NCBI GenBank assembly: GCA_019411205.1
Contig: DXRF01000015.1
Location: forward strand, 1-24,705
DNA length: 24,705 nucleotides
Source: Parabacteroides sp.
Lineage (GTDB): Bacteria > Bacteroidota > Bacteroidia > Bacteroidales > Tannerellaceae
Reading direction: 5' to 3'
The number at the start of each line of letters is the position of its first letter. Within the stretch, counting starts at the first letter, position 1. Positions 14,401 through 22,664 of the stretch are shown one piece after another. Made by a program: the position numbers and the translations under genes. The notes beneath the pieces are model-generated. The model was not told the origin of the DNA, did no database searches, and saw only the letters and a program-made list of their open reading frames with translations.

Positions 14401-17083
14401 ATTTTCTCCCTGAATTCTTAATCATCTCCGTGATCTTGTTGTTCAGGCTGTCTGCCTCGATCAGTTTCTCCAACGTGATGTGCATCCTGTAGCGCCAGTA
14501 GTGGTTTGAATCGGACGGGATGTTGATACGTTCCGCTTCGTAATCTTTACGCTTGATGGAGTCATCCATTGCAAACCAGTCCTGCATGGGAATTATAGCC
14601 AGCATCGAAGCTGTTGCCAGATGGTTGGAAATGATCTGCGTCGCCAAATCTGCCGTACACTCTTCAGGCGCATCCCCGGCATGCCCCAGCACGTTATTAT
14701 AATAACGCTGTATCTTAGCACGGTCCTCTTTCCACCAGCTACGAAGCGGTGTCATATCGTGGGTGGATGTCGTACAAACCGAATGATAAGGCAGGTTGTA
14801 CAAGTCCGAAAACTCGCGTTGCGGAGTCTTGGGCATACGTTCTATTTCCAAGCTGAATATCTGCAACTTGTTCATCACATCGGGAACGGATTCCGGAATC
14901 ATCCCTAAGTCTTCGCCGCAAACCAGCATATTCGTGCAGCCTACTAGCGGAGTCAGATGGTTAAAAGCCTGCGCTTTCCAGAACTCATTATGGCGATGAT
15001 AGAAAAAGTTCCAATATAGCTGATCAAAAGCATATCGGTCAGAAGCACTCAACTCGCGATACAGATAGGACTGGCCAGCCGAAATGCGCGGGTGGAATTT
15101 ATCCGGCTCACGCGGGTCACGTAAAAACAGCACTTCATTGGCTATGGCAAACAGCCCTTTCTTGATCCGAAGGGATGCCTCGTCTGTCTTTCCGGCAAAC
15201 AGAGCTTCCACCTTGCGTTGCGTATCGCAGAAAGGTTTCAACACGAAATGCCGCGATGACGACTGGGCCAAGAACGCACCGATCACCTCTTCCGTCTGAT
15301 CACCAAACAACTCGGGTAGGAATTCGCGGTTGATGTGCGGGGTGGTCAGGCGAGCTTCATTGAAACCTAGACCATACTGTTCGATTTCGTTCGGGGTAAG
15401 CGGCAAAGCCGGGTTGAAATGCCCACAAAGTCCCTGAACATAATCCGACGGCACTTCCCAGATACGGAAAAAGCCTAAGATATGATCGATACGGAAACTA
15501 TCGAAATAGTCCTCCAGTTTGCGGAAACGCTTCTTCCACCAGGAGAAATTATCTTTCTCCATCCTATCCCAATTATAGGTCGGGAACCCCCAGTTCTGAC
15601 CATTTACGGAGAAATCGTCGGGCGGAGCACCGGCCTGACCGTTCATATTGAAATATTCCGGCTCCATCCATGCCTCAACACTTGTACGGTTCACTCCTAT
15701 AGGTAAATCACCTTTCAACACGATTCCGTTCTTGCGGGCATAATCGGAAACGCCCTTAAACTGGGTATGCAGGATATATTGCAGAAAATACAGGAAAGAT
15801 ATTTCCGGATATGCCTTGCCTTCCACGGAACAAAGTTCACGAATGCTGTTCTTATCGAATACGGAGTTCTCTTTCCATTGTGTGAAATCGGAAGTCTGGT
15901 ACAGGTCACGCAGGTAGCAATAGGCAGCATACGGTATCAGCCAGGATTCGTTTTGCGCAAAAAACTCCCGATATTCAGAGGTGGACAGGATCGACTCTCC
16001 CTCCTGCCTAAAGTATTCCCGGCAATACTCCAACTTATATCGGACCGCCTGTTCGTAATCGACGACATCCAATCCGTTCAACTCTGCCTGTTTCCAAGCA
16101 AAAAAAGCCGCCTTTTCCGGATCTGCCAGCTCTCCCAAGTCGGGCAGGCTGATGTACATCGGATGAAGGGCATAAATCGAAATGGCGCTATAAGGATACG
16201 AATCGGTACGGGTATGTGTCGTCGTCGTGTCGTTCATAGGAAGCACCTGGATGATACGTTGACGCGTTTTCCTGGCCCAATCCACCAACATACGCAAATC
16301 TCCCAGGTCACCGACACCGAAGCTCTTTTCCGAACGTAAGGAAAAGACCGGGATCACCGAACCGGCACATCGCCACAAAGGCAGGTTATCACGAAAATAA
16401 AGGCCCGAAACAATTGCTGTCTCTCCCACCTGCTGCGAAGGTAGATTCAAGACACGGTTCTCATCTTCTTCCCAATATAAAGGCTGCTGCTGGTCATCAC
16501 AGATCAAAAACTTATATTCCAACGGATAGGTAATCTCACCCGCATCCAAGTCTATATGCCAGACAGGAAAGGTGTCGCAACTCAATATTAACGCTTTATC
16601 GGGATGCCAATTACCCAAGCACTCCTGATTACCGGTGATAGCCACGCGCTGGTTCTTTTCAACACGCGGGACGGAAATCTTGATCGTAAGCCTCTTGCCG
16701 CTCTTTATCACTCGCTCGTGCGTATTACACGGATGTGCAAACAGGCTTTTAGTAAATGCAGAGGAGTAAAAGGCCAGATTGGCTGGACGAATCTGCCAAT
16801 AATCATATAGCGTATATTGATCTGCCTGACCGATAAAGAATACCTGATGGTTCTTTTCCCATTCCTCGAATATCTGCCTGTCATTTACACTCAGGAAATA
16901 TCTGTATTCTATATCCTTGACAGGAGAGGTCACTTCCAGCTCAAGTTGCCAGTTTCCATCTCCCTTATAACTCATTTCTTTTGCCAAAGCCGGCTCCCAG
17001 GAACCCAGCTCTGGAATCGACCCTACAACACATAACTTCTGCCCCCAAACGGTATGGAAGTTGATATTAAAGGTGACTTTCAT
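14399..17083 (-). CDS. malQ: 4-alpha-glucanotransferase (GH77) with two N-terminal CBM20 modules (894 aa)
   Basis: Amylomaltase/disproportionating enzyme that transfers alpha-1,4-glucan segments in starch, maltose or glycogen metabolism. Residues 1-100 (VTFNINFHTVWGQ, GSIPELGSWEP) and 130-230 (ISVPRVEKNQRVAITG, LGNWHPDKA) are two starch-binding CBM20 domains. The GH77 barrel follows: PVFSLRSEKSFGVGDLGDL (245-263), GDLPIGV (458-464), nucleophile Asp533 in FRIDHILGFFR, acid/base Glu724 in GEDLGMIP, and the third carboxylate Asp776 in TSTHDM. The two CBM20 modules make it like plant DPE2 and unlike the ~500-690 aa E. coli MalQ. No signal peptide, so cytoplasmic. It lies 95 bp after nrdJ on the same strand, with a complex AT-rich repeat between. 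Confidence 0.92.
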   Translation of the reverse strand: MKVTFNINFHTVWGQKLCVVGSIPELGSWEPALAKEMSYKGDGNWQLELEVTSPVKDIEYRYFLSVNDRQIFEEWEKNHQVFFIGQADQYTLYDYWQIRPANLAFYSSAFTKSLFAHPCNTHERVIKSGKRLTIKISVPRVEKNQRVAITGNQECLGNWHPDKALILSCDTFPVWHIDLDAGEITYPLEYKFLICDDQQQPLYWEEDENRVLNLPSQQVGETAIVSGLYFRDNLPLWRCAGSVIPVFSLRSEKSFGVGDLGDLRMLVDWARKTRQRIIQVLPMNDTTTTHTRTDSYPYSAISIYALHPMYISLPDLGELADPEKAAFFAWKQAELNGLDVVDYEQAVRYKLEYCREYFRQEGESILSTSEYREFFAQNESWLIPYAAYCYLRDLYQTSDFTQWKENSVFDKNSIRELCSVEGKAYPEISFLYFLQYILHTQFKGVSDYARKNGIVLKGDLPIGVNRTSVEAWMEPEYFNMNGQAGAPPDDFSVNGQNWGFPTYNWDRMEKDNFSWWKKRFRKLEDYFDSFRIDHILGFFRIWEVPSDYVQGLCGHFNPALPLTPNEIEQYGLGFNEARLTTPHINREFLPELFGDQTEEVIGAFLAQSSSRHFVLKPFCDTQRKVEALFAGKTDEASLRIKKGLFAIANEVLFLRDPREPDKFHPRISAGQSYLYRELSASDRYAFDQLYWNFFYHRHNEFWKAQAFNHLTPLVGCTNMLVCGEDLGMIPESVPDVMNKLQIFSLEIERMPKTPQREFSDLYNLPYHSVCTTSTHDMTPLRSWWKEDRAKIQRYYNNVLGHAGDAPEECTADLATQIISNHLATASMLAIIPMQDWFAMDDSIKRKDYEAERINIPSDSNHYWRYRMHITLEKLIEADSLNNKITEMIKNSGRK

Positions 17084-17090
17084 TTCTATG

Positions 17091-17172
17091 AATTTATGAT
17101 TTATGTGGTGTTATTCACGATTTATGATTTATCATTGACACTGAATGACAAATCATAAATCATAAATCAAAA
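17091..17172. repeat. Complex AT-rich inverted repeat (family A) between nrdJ and malQ
   Basis: Outer arms ATTTATGATTTATG (17092-17105) and its exact complement (17154-17167), plus an inner 18-bp inverted repeat with one mismatch (17119-17136 with 17144-17161, 7-nt loop). The two pairings overlap, so alternative hairpins are possible. There is no T-tract on the minus strand, so it is not a classical terminator. Nothing else is visible in this 95-bp gap. Confidence 0.75.
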
Positions 17173-17178
17173 ATCTTT

Positions 17179-19746
17179 TCATCCGCATCTTGAAGCACCG
17201 CAATTGGTACAGATCAGACAACCTTCTTGGTAGACAAGTGTTTCCTGTCCGCAATTCGGACATTTCTGTCCTTTTGCCTCCATACCGTTCGGCAGGTATT
17301 TCTTCAAAGCACGTTCCACCCCGTTCTTCCAGGTATTGATAGATTCGTTATTCAGTTCCATACCTTGAACCAGTTTGATCACCTGGTCAATCGGCATGCC
17401 GTAGCGCAAGACACCGGAGATCAACTTGGCATAGTTCCAAAATTCCGGATTAAACTTGCCATCCAGGCCTTCGATTGTCATCTTGTAACCACGCTTATTC
17501 TTGAACTGGAAGTCGTAATGCTTCTGGCCATCCTCGTCATAGCTCTTGATAATGCTACCCTTCGATACGTTCTTCGGCAACATGATACCTTCTTCGTCAT
17601 CGGCAAGACCGGTAAAGATTTCGTACGGGCGGCCGTTCAGCAAACCGACAAAAGCGATCCACTTCTCGCGGTTGTTCTGGAACTTCACCACATCAGCTTC
17701 CAGTTCGCGCGGACGGGTAGCAACGATAACCGGCGGCTGCATACAATTGCAATCCTCTTTTTTCTTCTTCTTGTTATCCGTAGACAACAACACACCAGAA
17801 CGAGAACCGTCGCGATAGACCGTACAGCCCTTGCAACCACACTTCCAGGCCTCTACATAGAGGGAGTTCACAAGATCTTCCGTCACATCGGCCGGCAGGT
17901 TGATCGTCACACTGATGGAATGATCCACCCACTTCTGGATACGTCCCTGCATACGGACTTTCTGCAACCAGTCTACATCGTTTGACGTTGCTTTATAGTA
18001 AGGAGACTTGGCAACCAATTCTTCCACTTCTTCCTGTGTATATTTCTTGGAAGCAGAGAAGCCGTTAGCCAACATCCAGGTTACAAATTTATGATGGAAT
18101 ACGATATATTCTTCGAATGCGTCACCCGTTTCGTCTACAAAATCAACACGGGCGTCCGCATCATTCGGGTTCACCTTACGGCGACGGCGGTATACGGGTA
18201 GGAATACCGGTTCGATACCCGAAGTAGTCTGTGTCATCAAACTGGTCGTTCCGGTCGGTGCGATTGTCAGACAGGCAATATTACGGCGACCATATTTCAC
18301 CATGTCGTCATACAGTTCCGGATCGGCTTCACGCAAACGGTTGATAAACGGATTCTTCTCTTCGCGCTTTGCATCATAGATATCGAATGCACCACGTTCT
18401 TTGGCCATTTCCACAGAAGAACGATAAGCAGCCAGCGCCAACATCTTCTGTACCTTCTCGGCAAATTCTGTCGCTTCTTCCGTTCCATAACGCAGCCCCA
18501 AGGCAGCAATCATATCGCCTTCGGCAGTGATGCCCACACCGGTACGACGTCCCTGCAAAGTCTTTTTCTGTATCTTCTCCCACAAGTGGCGTTCGCTCTG
18601 TTTCACTTCCAATGATTCAGGATCGGCATCGATCTTCTCCAGAATCTTTTCAATCTTTTCTGATTCCAAGTCGATGATATCGTCCATGATGCGCTGTGCC
18701 AGGATAACATGCTTCCGGAACAGGTCAAAATCGAAATAAGCTTCTTTTGTGAAAGGATTGACAACATACGAATATAAATTGATTGCCAACAGACGGCAGC
18801 TATCATACGGACACAAAGGGATCTCACCGCAAGGATTAGTAGAAACCGTACGGAATCCGAGATCCGCATACGAATCGGGAACAGACTCTCTCAGGATCGT
18901 ATCCCAGAAAAGCACACCCGGTTCAGCCGACTTCCACGCATTATGAATAATTTTCTTCCAAAGTTCAGCCGCATTAATTTCCTTCACATTGGTGGGTTCC
19001 GACGAGTCGATCGGATATTGTTGTTTGTAAGGAGTTCCATTGACTACGGCCTGCATAAATTCGTCATCGATCTTCACAGAGACGTTAGCCCCTGTCACCT
19101 TCCCTTCCGTCATCTTAGCATCGATAAATGACTCCGAATCCGGATGCTTGATGGAAACACTAAGCATCAAAGCACCACGACGGCCATCCTGAGCTACTTC
19201 GCGGGTTGAATTGGAGTAACGTTCCATAAAAGGAACCAATCCGGTCGATGTCAACGCCGAGTTCTTAACAGGGGATCCTTTCGGACGAATATGTGATAAA
19301 TCATGACCTACACCGCCACGACGTTTCATCAACTGCACTTGTTCCTCATCAATTCGAATAATCGCACCATACGAATCGGCATCTCCATCCAGCCCGATTA
19401 CAAAACAGTTAGAGAGTGAGGCAATTTGAAAATCATTGCCAATTCCCGTCATCGGGCTTCCCTGCGGCACGATGTAGCGGAAATGATCAAACAGGTTAAA
19501 GAGTTCCTCTTCCGACAGCGGATTAGGATACTTCTTTTCTACACGGGCAATTTCACTTGCCAGGCGGTGATGCATGTCTACGGGAGACTCCTCATAGATA
19601 TTCCCGAATGCATCCTTCAAGGCATACTTATTTACCCATACTTTTGCGGCCAATTCGTCGCCGGTAAAGTAGTCCAGTGAAGCTCTAAACGCTTCATCGA
19701 AGGTGTAAGTTTTACGATTCACGATTGTTTTTAAGTTTAATGACAT
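17179..19746 (-). CDS. nrdJ: Adenosylcobalamin-dependent (class II) ribonucleoside-diphosphate reductase (855 aa)
   Basis: Reduces ribonucleotides to deoxyribonucleotides using a B12-derived radical, oxygen-independent. Residues 1-90 form an N-terminal helical region. The catalytic barrel contains SNCF (112-115, redox Cys114) and NPCGEIPL (304-311) with the radical-bearing Cys306 and Glu308. RRGGVGHDLSHIRPKGSPV (142-160) and APTGTTSLMTQTTSGIEPVF are also typical. A lysine-rich linker (KKKKKED) is followed by a TSCPD-type domain and a C-terminal zinc ribbon with four CxxC-type cysteines (CPNC and CTNC, last 30 residues). The length fits NrdJ fused to TSCPD plus zinc ribbon. ATG 19746 gives MSLNLKTI; no clear promoter was found upstream. 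No cobalamin riboswitch was recognised in the 230-bp gap before dnaA. Confidence 0.92.
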   Translation of the reverse strand: MSLNLKTIVNRKTYTFDEAFRASLDYFTGDELAAKVWVNKYALKDAFGNIYEESPVDMHHRLASEIARVEKKYPNPLSEEELFNLFDHFRYIVPQGSPMTGIGNDFQIASLSNCFVIGLDGDADSYGAIIRIDEEQVQLMKRRGGVGHDLSHIRPKGSPVKNSALTSTGLVPFMERYSNSTREVAQDGRRGALMLSVSIKHPDSESFIDAKMTEGKVTGANVSVKIDDEFMQAVVNGTPYKQQYPIDSSEPTNVKEINAAELWKKIIHNAWKSAEPGVLFWDTILRESVPDSYADLGFRTVSTNPCGEIPLCPYDSCRLLAINLYSYVVNPFTKEAYFDFDLFRKHVILAQRIMDDIIDLESEKIEKILEKIDADPESLEVKQSERHLWEKIQKKTLQGRRTGVGITAEGDMIAALGLRYGTEEATEFAEKVQKMLALAAYRSSVEMAKERGAFDIYDAKREEKNPFINRLREADPELYDDMVKYGRRNIACLTIAPTGTTSLMTQTTSGIEPVFLPVYRRRRKVNPNDADARVDFVDETGDAFEEYIVFHHKFVTWMLANGFSASKKYTQEEVEELVAKSPYYKATSNDVDWLQKVRMQGRIQKWVDHSISVTINLPADVTEDLVNSLYVEAWKCGCKGCTVYRDGSRSGVLLSTDNKKKKKEDCNCMQPPVIVATRPRELEADVVKFQNNREKWIAFVGLLNGRPYEIFTGLADDEEGIMLPKNVSKGSIIKSYDEDGQKHYDFQFKNKRGYKMTIEGLDGKFNPEFWNYAKLISGVLRYGMPIDQVIKLVQGMELNNESINTWKNGVERALKKYLPNGMEAKGQKCPNCGQETLVYQEGCLICTNCGASRCG

Positions 19747-19923
19747 GCAAGTTTAAGCATAGTTTACGGATTAGCCAAATTATTCTACGAAGAAAATATG
19801 CATTGTTGACAAGTTTCCACTTTCACCAGAAAACCATATTATTTATCAACAGCTTATCCTTTTATCTAATTCAAAAAGTTTTCCAAAAAGGAAACCAGCA
19901 CCACATCAAGGTTTTCCCAAAAC

Positions 19924-19956
19924 AGAAAAAGGACGCAACCCGAAAGCGCATCCTTT
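19924..19956 (-). terminator. Probable Rho-independent terminator of dnaA
   Basis: AAAGGACGC (19928-19936) pairs with GCGCATCCTTT (19946-19956) with a 2-nt bulge; on the minus strand the stem is followed by a TTTTTCTGTT tail. It starts 20 bp after the dnaA stop codon. Confidence 0.75.
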
Positions 19957-19976
19957 CATATAAATATCACATCAAA

Positions 19977-21365
19977 TCAAGCTTTGAGCAAAGCCTCGAT
20001 CTCTTCTACCGAAGAACGGAAAGATTTATTCGTTTCGATCTGATCCCTTACCGTCTTGCAAGCATGCAGGACAGTTGCATGATCACGCTTTCCGACGATC
20101 TTACCGATATGGGAGAAAGAACTGTCGGTGTACTTCTTTGCCAAGTACATCGTAACCTGGCGGGCCTGCACGATTTCCCGCTTGCGCGAGTTGGTCTGTA
20201 TAGCGGCCAGTTCCAGGTTATAATATTTGCAGACTACATCCTGAATAGATTCCACAGATACCTGCTTCTTTTCCAGTTTCACGACACGGCTCACTACCTG
20301 TTTGGTCAAAGGCAGGTCAATCATCCGGTTGAATGCCGTAGAATAAGCCAGCAAGGACGCAACAATACCTTCCACGTCACGTACATTCTCCGTCACGTTG
20401 CTTGCAATAAAATTGAACACATCGTCCGGAATCACCACACCATCGTGACTGATCTTATTTTTCAGGATTTTCTTACGCAAATCCAGATCCGGGCGATCCA
20501 GCTCTGCCGTCAATCCCCATTTCAAACGGGTAATCAGACGCTCCTCCATTCCCTGCAAATCGACAGGAGCCTTATCAGAGGTAAGGATCAACTGCTTGCC
20601 CAACAAATGCAAGTGATTGAATATATGAAAAAATGTATTCTGTGTCTTATCTTTCCCGATCAGCTCCTGAATATCGTCCAAAATCAGCACATCCACGCCC
20701 TGATAGAAATACATGAAGTCGTTTGTCGTATTTTTCCGGATAGCTTCCGTATATTGTACGGTGAAAAGGTGGGCTGATATATACAGCACCTTCTTTTCTG
20801 GGTGGATCTCTTGAATGCGGTTACCGATCGCATGGCATAAGTGAGTTTTTCCCACACCTGACGCCCCGAAGACAAACATCGGGTTAAAGGTCTTTCCCGG
20901 TTCCTGTGCGATAGCCTCGCTCGAAGAACGGACCAGACGGTTGCTTGTTCCTTCAAAATAATTGTCAAAGTTGTATTTAGGGTTCAAATGCGAATCCCAG
21001 TCCTGACGGGCTTTGGACTCGAACAACGAAGGGATATCCGCACTTTTCTTACCGGTACGGGGAGCGTCATTACCGGTAGGTAAAGTAATCATGCCATCTT
21101 CTTTCACTTTATCAACAACCTTGATACGATAATTCAATATCGTACCCTGTCCCATCACACGATATAAAGTAACTTTTAACACATTCACATACTTCTCTTC
21201 CAGATACTCGTAAAAGAACTGGCTGGGTACTTGAATTGTAAATTTATTATCCTCGTATGATAATGGTATGATAGGCTTGAACCATGTGTTAAAAGCGGCC
21301 TCAGGGACAATATCCTTAATGACTGCGAGGCATTTATTCCACAAAGTTTGATATTCAGTCTGCAT
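19977..21365 (-). CDS. dnaA: Chromosomal replication initiator DnaA (462 aa)
   Basis: AAA+ ATPase that binds DnaA boxes and opens the replication origin. Domain I (about 1-85, with WFKPI) is followed by a short linker. Domain III carries the Walker A motif GASGVGKT (167-174), Walker B LILDD (227-231), sensor 1 LTSDKAP (261-267) and the box VII region GMEERLITRLKWGL (272-285). Domain IV (about 360-462) has the helix-turn-helix signature GKRDHATVLHACKTVR (425-440). Length is typical. Neighbours are nrdJ and an MCE protein, not the usual dnaN-recF, as is often seen in this phylum. The leader of about 250 nt lies below a strong terminator at 21611-21656. No clear promoter was seen. Confidence 0.95.
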   Translation of the reverse strand: MQTEYQTLWNKCLAVIKDIVPEAAFNTWFKPIIPLSYEDNKFTIQVPSQFFYEYLEEKYVNVLKVTLYRVMGQGTILNYRIKVVDKVKEDGMITLPTGNDAPRTGKKSADIPSLFESKARQDWDSHLNPKYNFDNYFEGTSNRLVRSSSEAIAQEPGKTFNPMFVFGASGVGKTHLCHAIGNRIQEIHPEKKVLYISAHLFTVQYTEAIRKNTTNDFMYFYQGVDVLILDDIQELIGKDKTQNTFFHIFNHLHLLGKQLILTSDKAPVDLQGMEERLITRLKWGLTAELDRPDLDLRKKILKNKISHDGVVIPDDVFNFIASNVTENVRDVEGIVASLLAYSTAFNRMIDLPLTKQVVSRVVKLEKKQVSVESIQDVVCKYYNLELAAIQTNSRKREIVQARQVTMYLAKKYTDSSFSHIGKIVGKRDHATVLHACKTVRDQIETNKSFRSSVEEIEALLKA

Positions 21366-21745
21366 GATTTTTTACTCTCCCAACTATACTTACAACTTCA
21401 ATTTTTATTTTTACGACTACAAAGTTTAGAAATTAATTCCGAAAAAAAAAGTATCATTTTGTTTGGAACTTTTGATTGTTCAATATCCTATTTATTGTCA
21501 GGCAGTTAATTCCAACAATCTGAATATCTTCATTTTAAAACATTAGAATCACAGAAAACCTTTGTTTAAGAGCATTCTTCAGCTCCTTGCCTTCTCAGGT
21601 AACCAACTTCAAAAAAGACCTTTTGAGCTAGTTATACTTCTCAATCTAAAGGTCTTATAGAAGTCAAACTTCTGTATTTTATACATTTTCGTCTAATTAG
21701 AATAATTCTAAACAAACAGATTTGTACAACAAATCTTATGCTATC
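21366..21745. other. dnaA/MCE intergenic region (380 bp) with multi-branched inverted repeats
   Basis: Contains, in minus-strand order: outer stem 21747-21757 with 21671-21681 (11 bp, beginning inside the MCE stop region), internal hairpin 21718-21736 (8-bp stem, 3-nt loop), internal palindrome 21688-21700, a small hairpin AGAAGT/ACTTCT just below the outer stem, then the terminator 21611-21656. Downstream of that the sequence to ATG 21365 is AT-rich and featureless apart from a poor -7 look-alike. No convincing coding frame. Confidence 0.6.
21611..21656 (-). terminator. Rho-independent terminator upstream of dnaA, ending the amidase-MCE transcript
   Basis: AAAGGTCTT (21648-21656) with AAGACCTTT (21615-21623), 9 bp, plus TTGAG/CTCAA extension in the loop side, followed by TTTTTT on the minus strand (complement of 21611-21616). 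It lies about 90 bp after the MCE stop codon. Confidence 0.85.
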
Positions 21746-22630
21746 TTAAAATACAGAAAAATGTACATATCTTTTAGGGTTCTGCCTCAAATCAAGTAAA
21801 AGTTTGGAGGCATTGTCTGCCGTGCTGTTCAAATTATCATAAAGAGCACGGTCGTTCAACAGAAGTCCCATACTATTGTCCTTTGAGTTCAGCTTACGCG
21901 TCATCTGTTCCACATTATCCAATGTTGCATTCACCGCATTCACAGTCGTTGCCAAATCCAGTTTTTTCAAATCTGTACTAACATCGGCAAAGTTCCCGGT
22001 AATAACCTTCAGATCGCTCATAATGCCCGGCACATCCTTGCTCAGCATCTGGTTGAGCTGACGGGAAGAAACAGCCAGACTATTGGTCGTTGTCTCTATA
22101 TTATTCAAAGACTGGGCCAATGCCGGATGATTTACCAGCGTTTGCAAACCGCCCAGAATCGAATCTATCTTCGGCAAAAGCTGTTCCACCTGCGGGAGAA
22201 TCTTTTCCTGCACGGATTGCATCATATCCGACTCCATCCGCCCCTCAATCGTATCACCGGGTTTCAGATAGTCGTCCACATATTTGTTCAGATGGATATG
22301 CAATTCACCGCCACCAAGGAAACTGTTTACAATCGTAATATAACTGCCTTTATTTATTTTCATATGGTCCTCCAGGCTAATACCGATCGAAATCTTATCG
22401 ACGGCATCATAGTCATAAACAATCTCACGCACCAGACCGACTTTAAAACCCTCTACAAATACAGGACTCGAAACCGTCACCCCCTTCACATTCGTACAAG
22501 CCACCACATAATGGTTTGTCGGTTTAAACAGATTGATTCCTTTCAAGTAATTAATTCCTAAATATAACAATGCCAGACTGACTATAGACACAAGTCCGAT
22601 CTTTGCCTCTTTGGTGAATACATTTTTCAT
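21746..22630 (-). CDS. MCE/MlaD family protein (294 aa)
   Basis: Inner-membrane-anchored periplasmic lipid-binding subunit of an MCE-type phospholipid transport system. MKNVFTKEAKIG precedes a single membrane helix (about 11-29). The MCE domain follows at about 38-115, with the family-like VACTNVKGVTVSSPVFVEGFKVGLVREI and a beta-strand GSYITIVNSFLGGGELHIHL. A long helical, Leu/Asn-rich region (about 125-290) is probably the elongated channel or coiled-coil part. The partner permease (MlaE) and ATPase (MlaF) genes are not in this window. It lies 34 bp after the amidase gene and is likely co-transcribed with it. The gene ends with a structured 3' region and a strong terminator. Substrate specificity cannot be read from sequence. 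Confidence 0.85.
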   Translation of the reverse strand: MKNVFTKEAKIGLVSIVSLALLYLGINYLKGINLFKPTNHYVVACTNVKGVTVSSPVFVEGFKVGLVREIVYDYDAVDKISIGISLEDHMKINKGSYITIVNSFLGGGELHIHLNKYVDDYLKPGDTIEGRMESDMMQSVQEKILPQVEQLLPKIDSILGGLQTLVNHPALAQSLNNIETTTNSLAVSSRQLNQMLSKDVPGIMSDLKVITGNFADVSTDLKKLDLATTVNAVNATLDNVEQMTRKLNSKDNSMGLLLNDRALYDNLNSTADNASKLLLDLRQNPKRYVHFSVF

Positions 22631-22664
22631 TTCTTCTCTGTATATAATATAAATTCTGTTACTA

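Noticed and set aside
19803..19862. DnaA-box-like motifs (TTATCAACA at 19843, TGTTGACAA near 19805, TTATCC at 19854) suggesting oriC between nrdJ and dnaA
   Set aside because: Only one is within a single mismatch of TTATCCACA and spacing is irregular; no AT-rich unwinding repeats. GC-skew of the full chromosome would be needed.
19747..19976. Cobalamin riboswitch ahead of the B12-dependent ribonucleotide reductase
   Set aside because: No B12-box-like conserved sequence was seen and most of the 230 bp is AT-rich with only the dnaA terminator recognisable.
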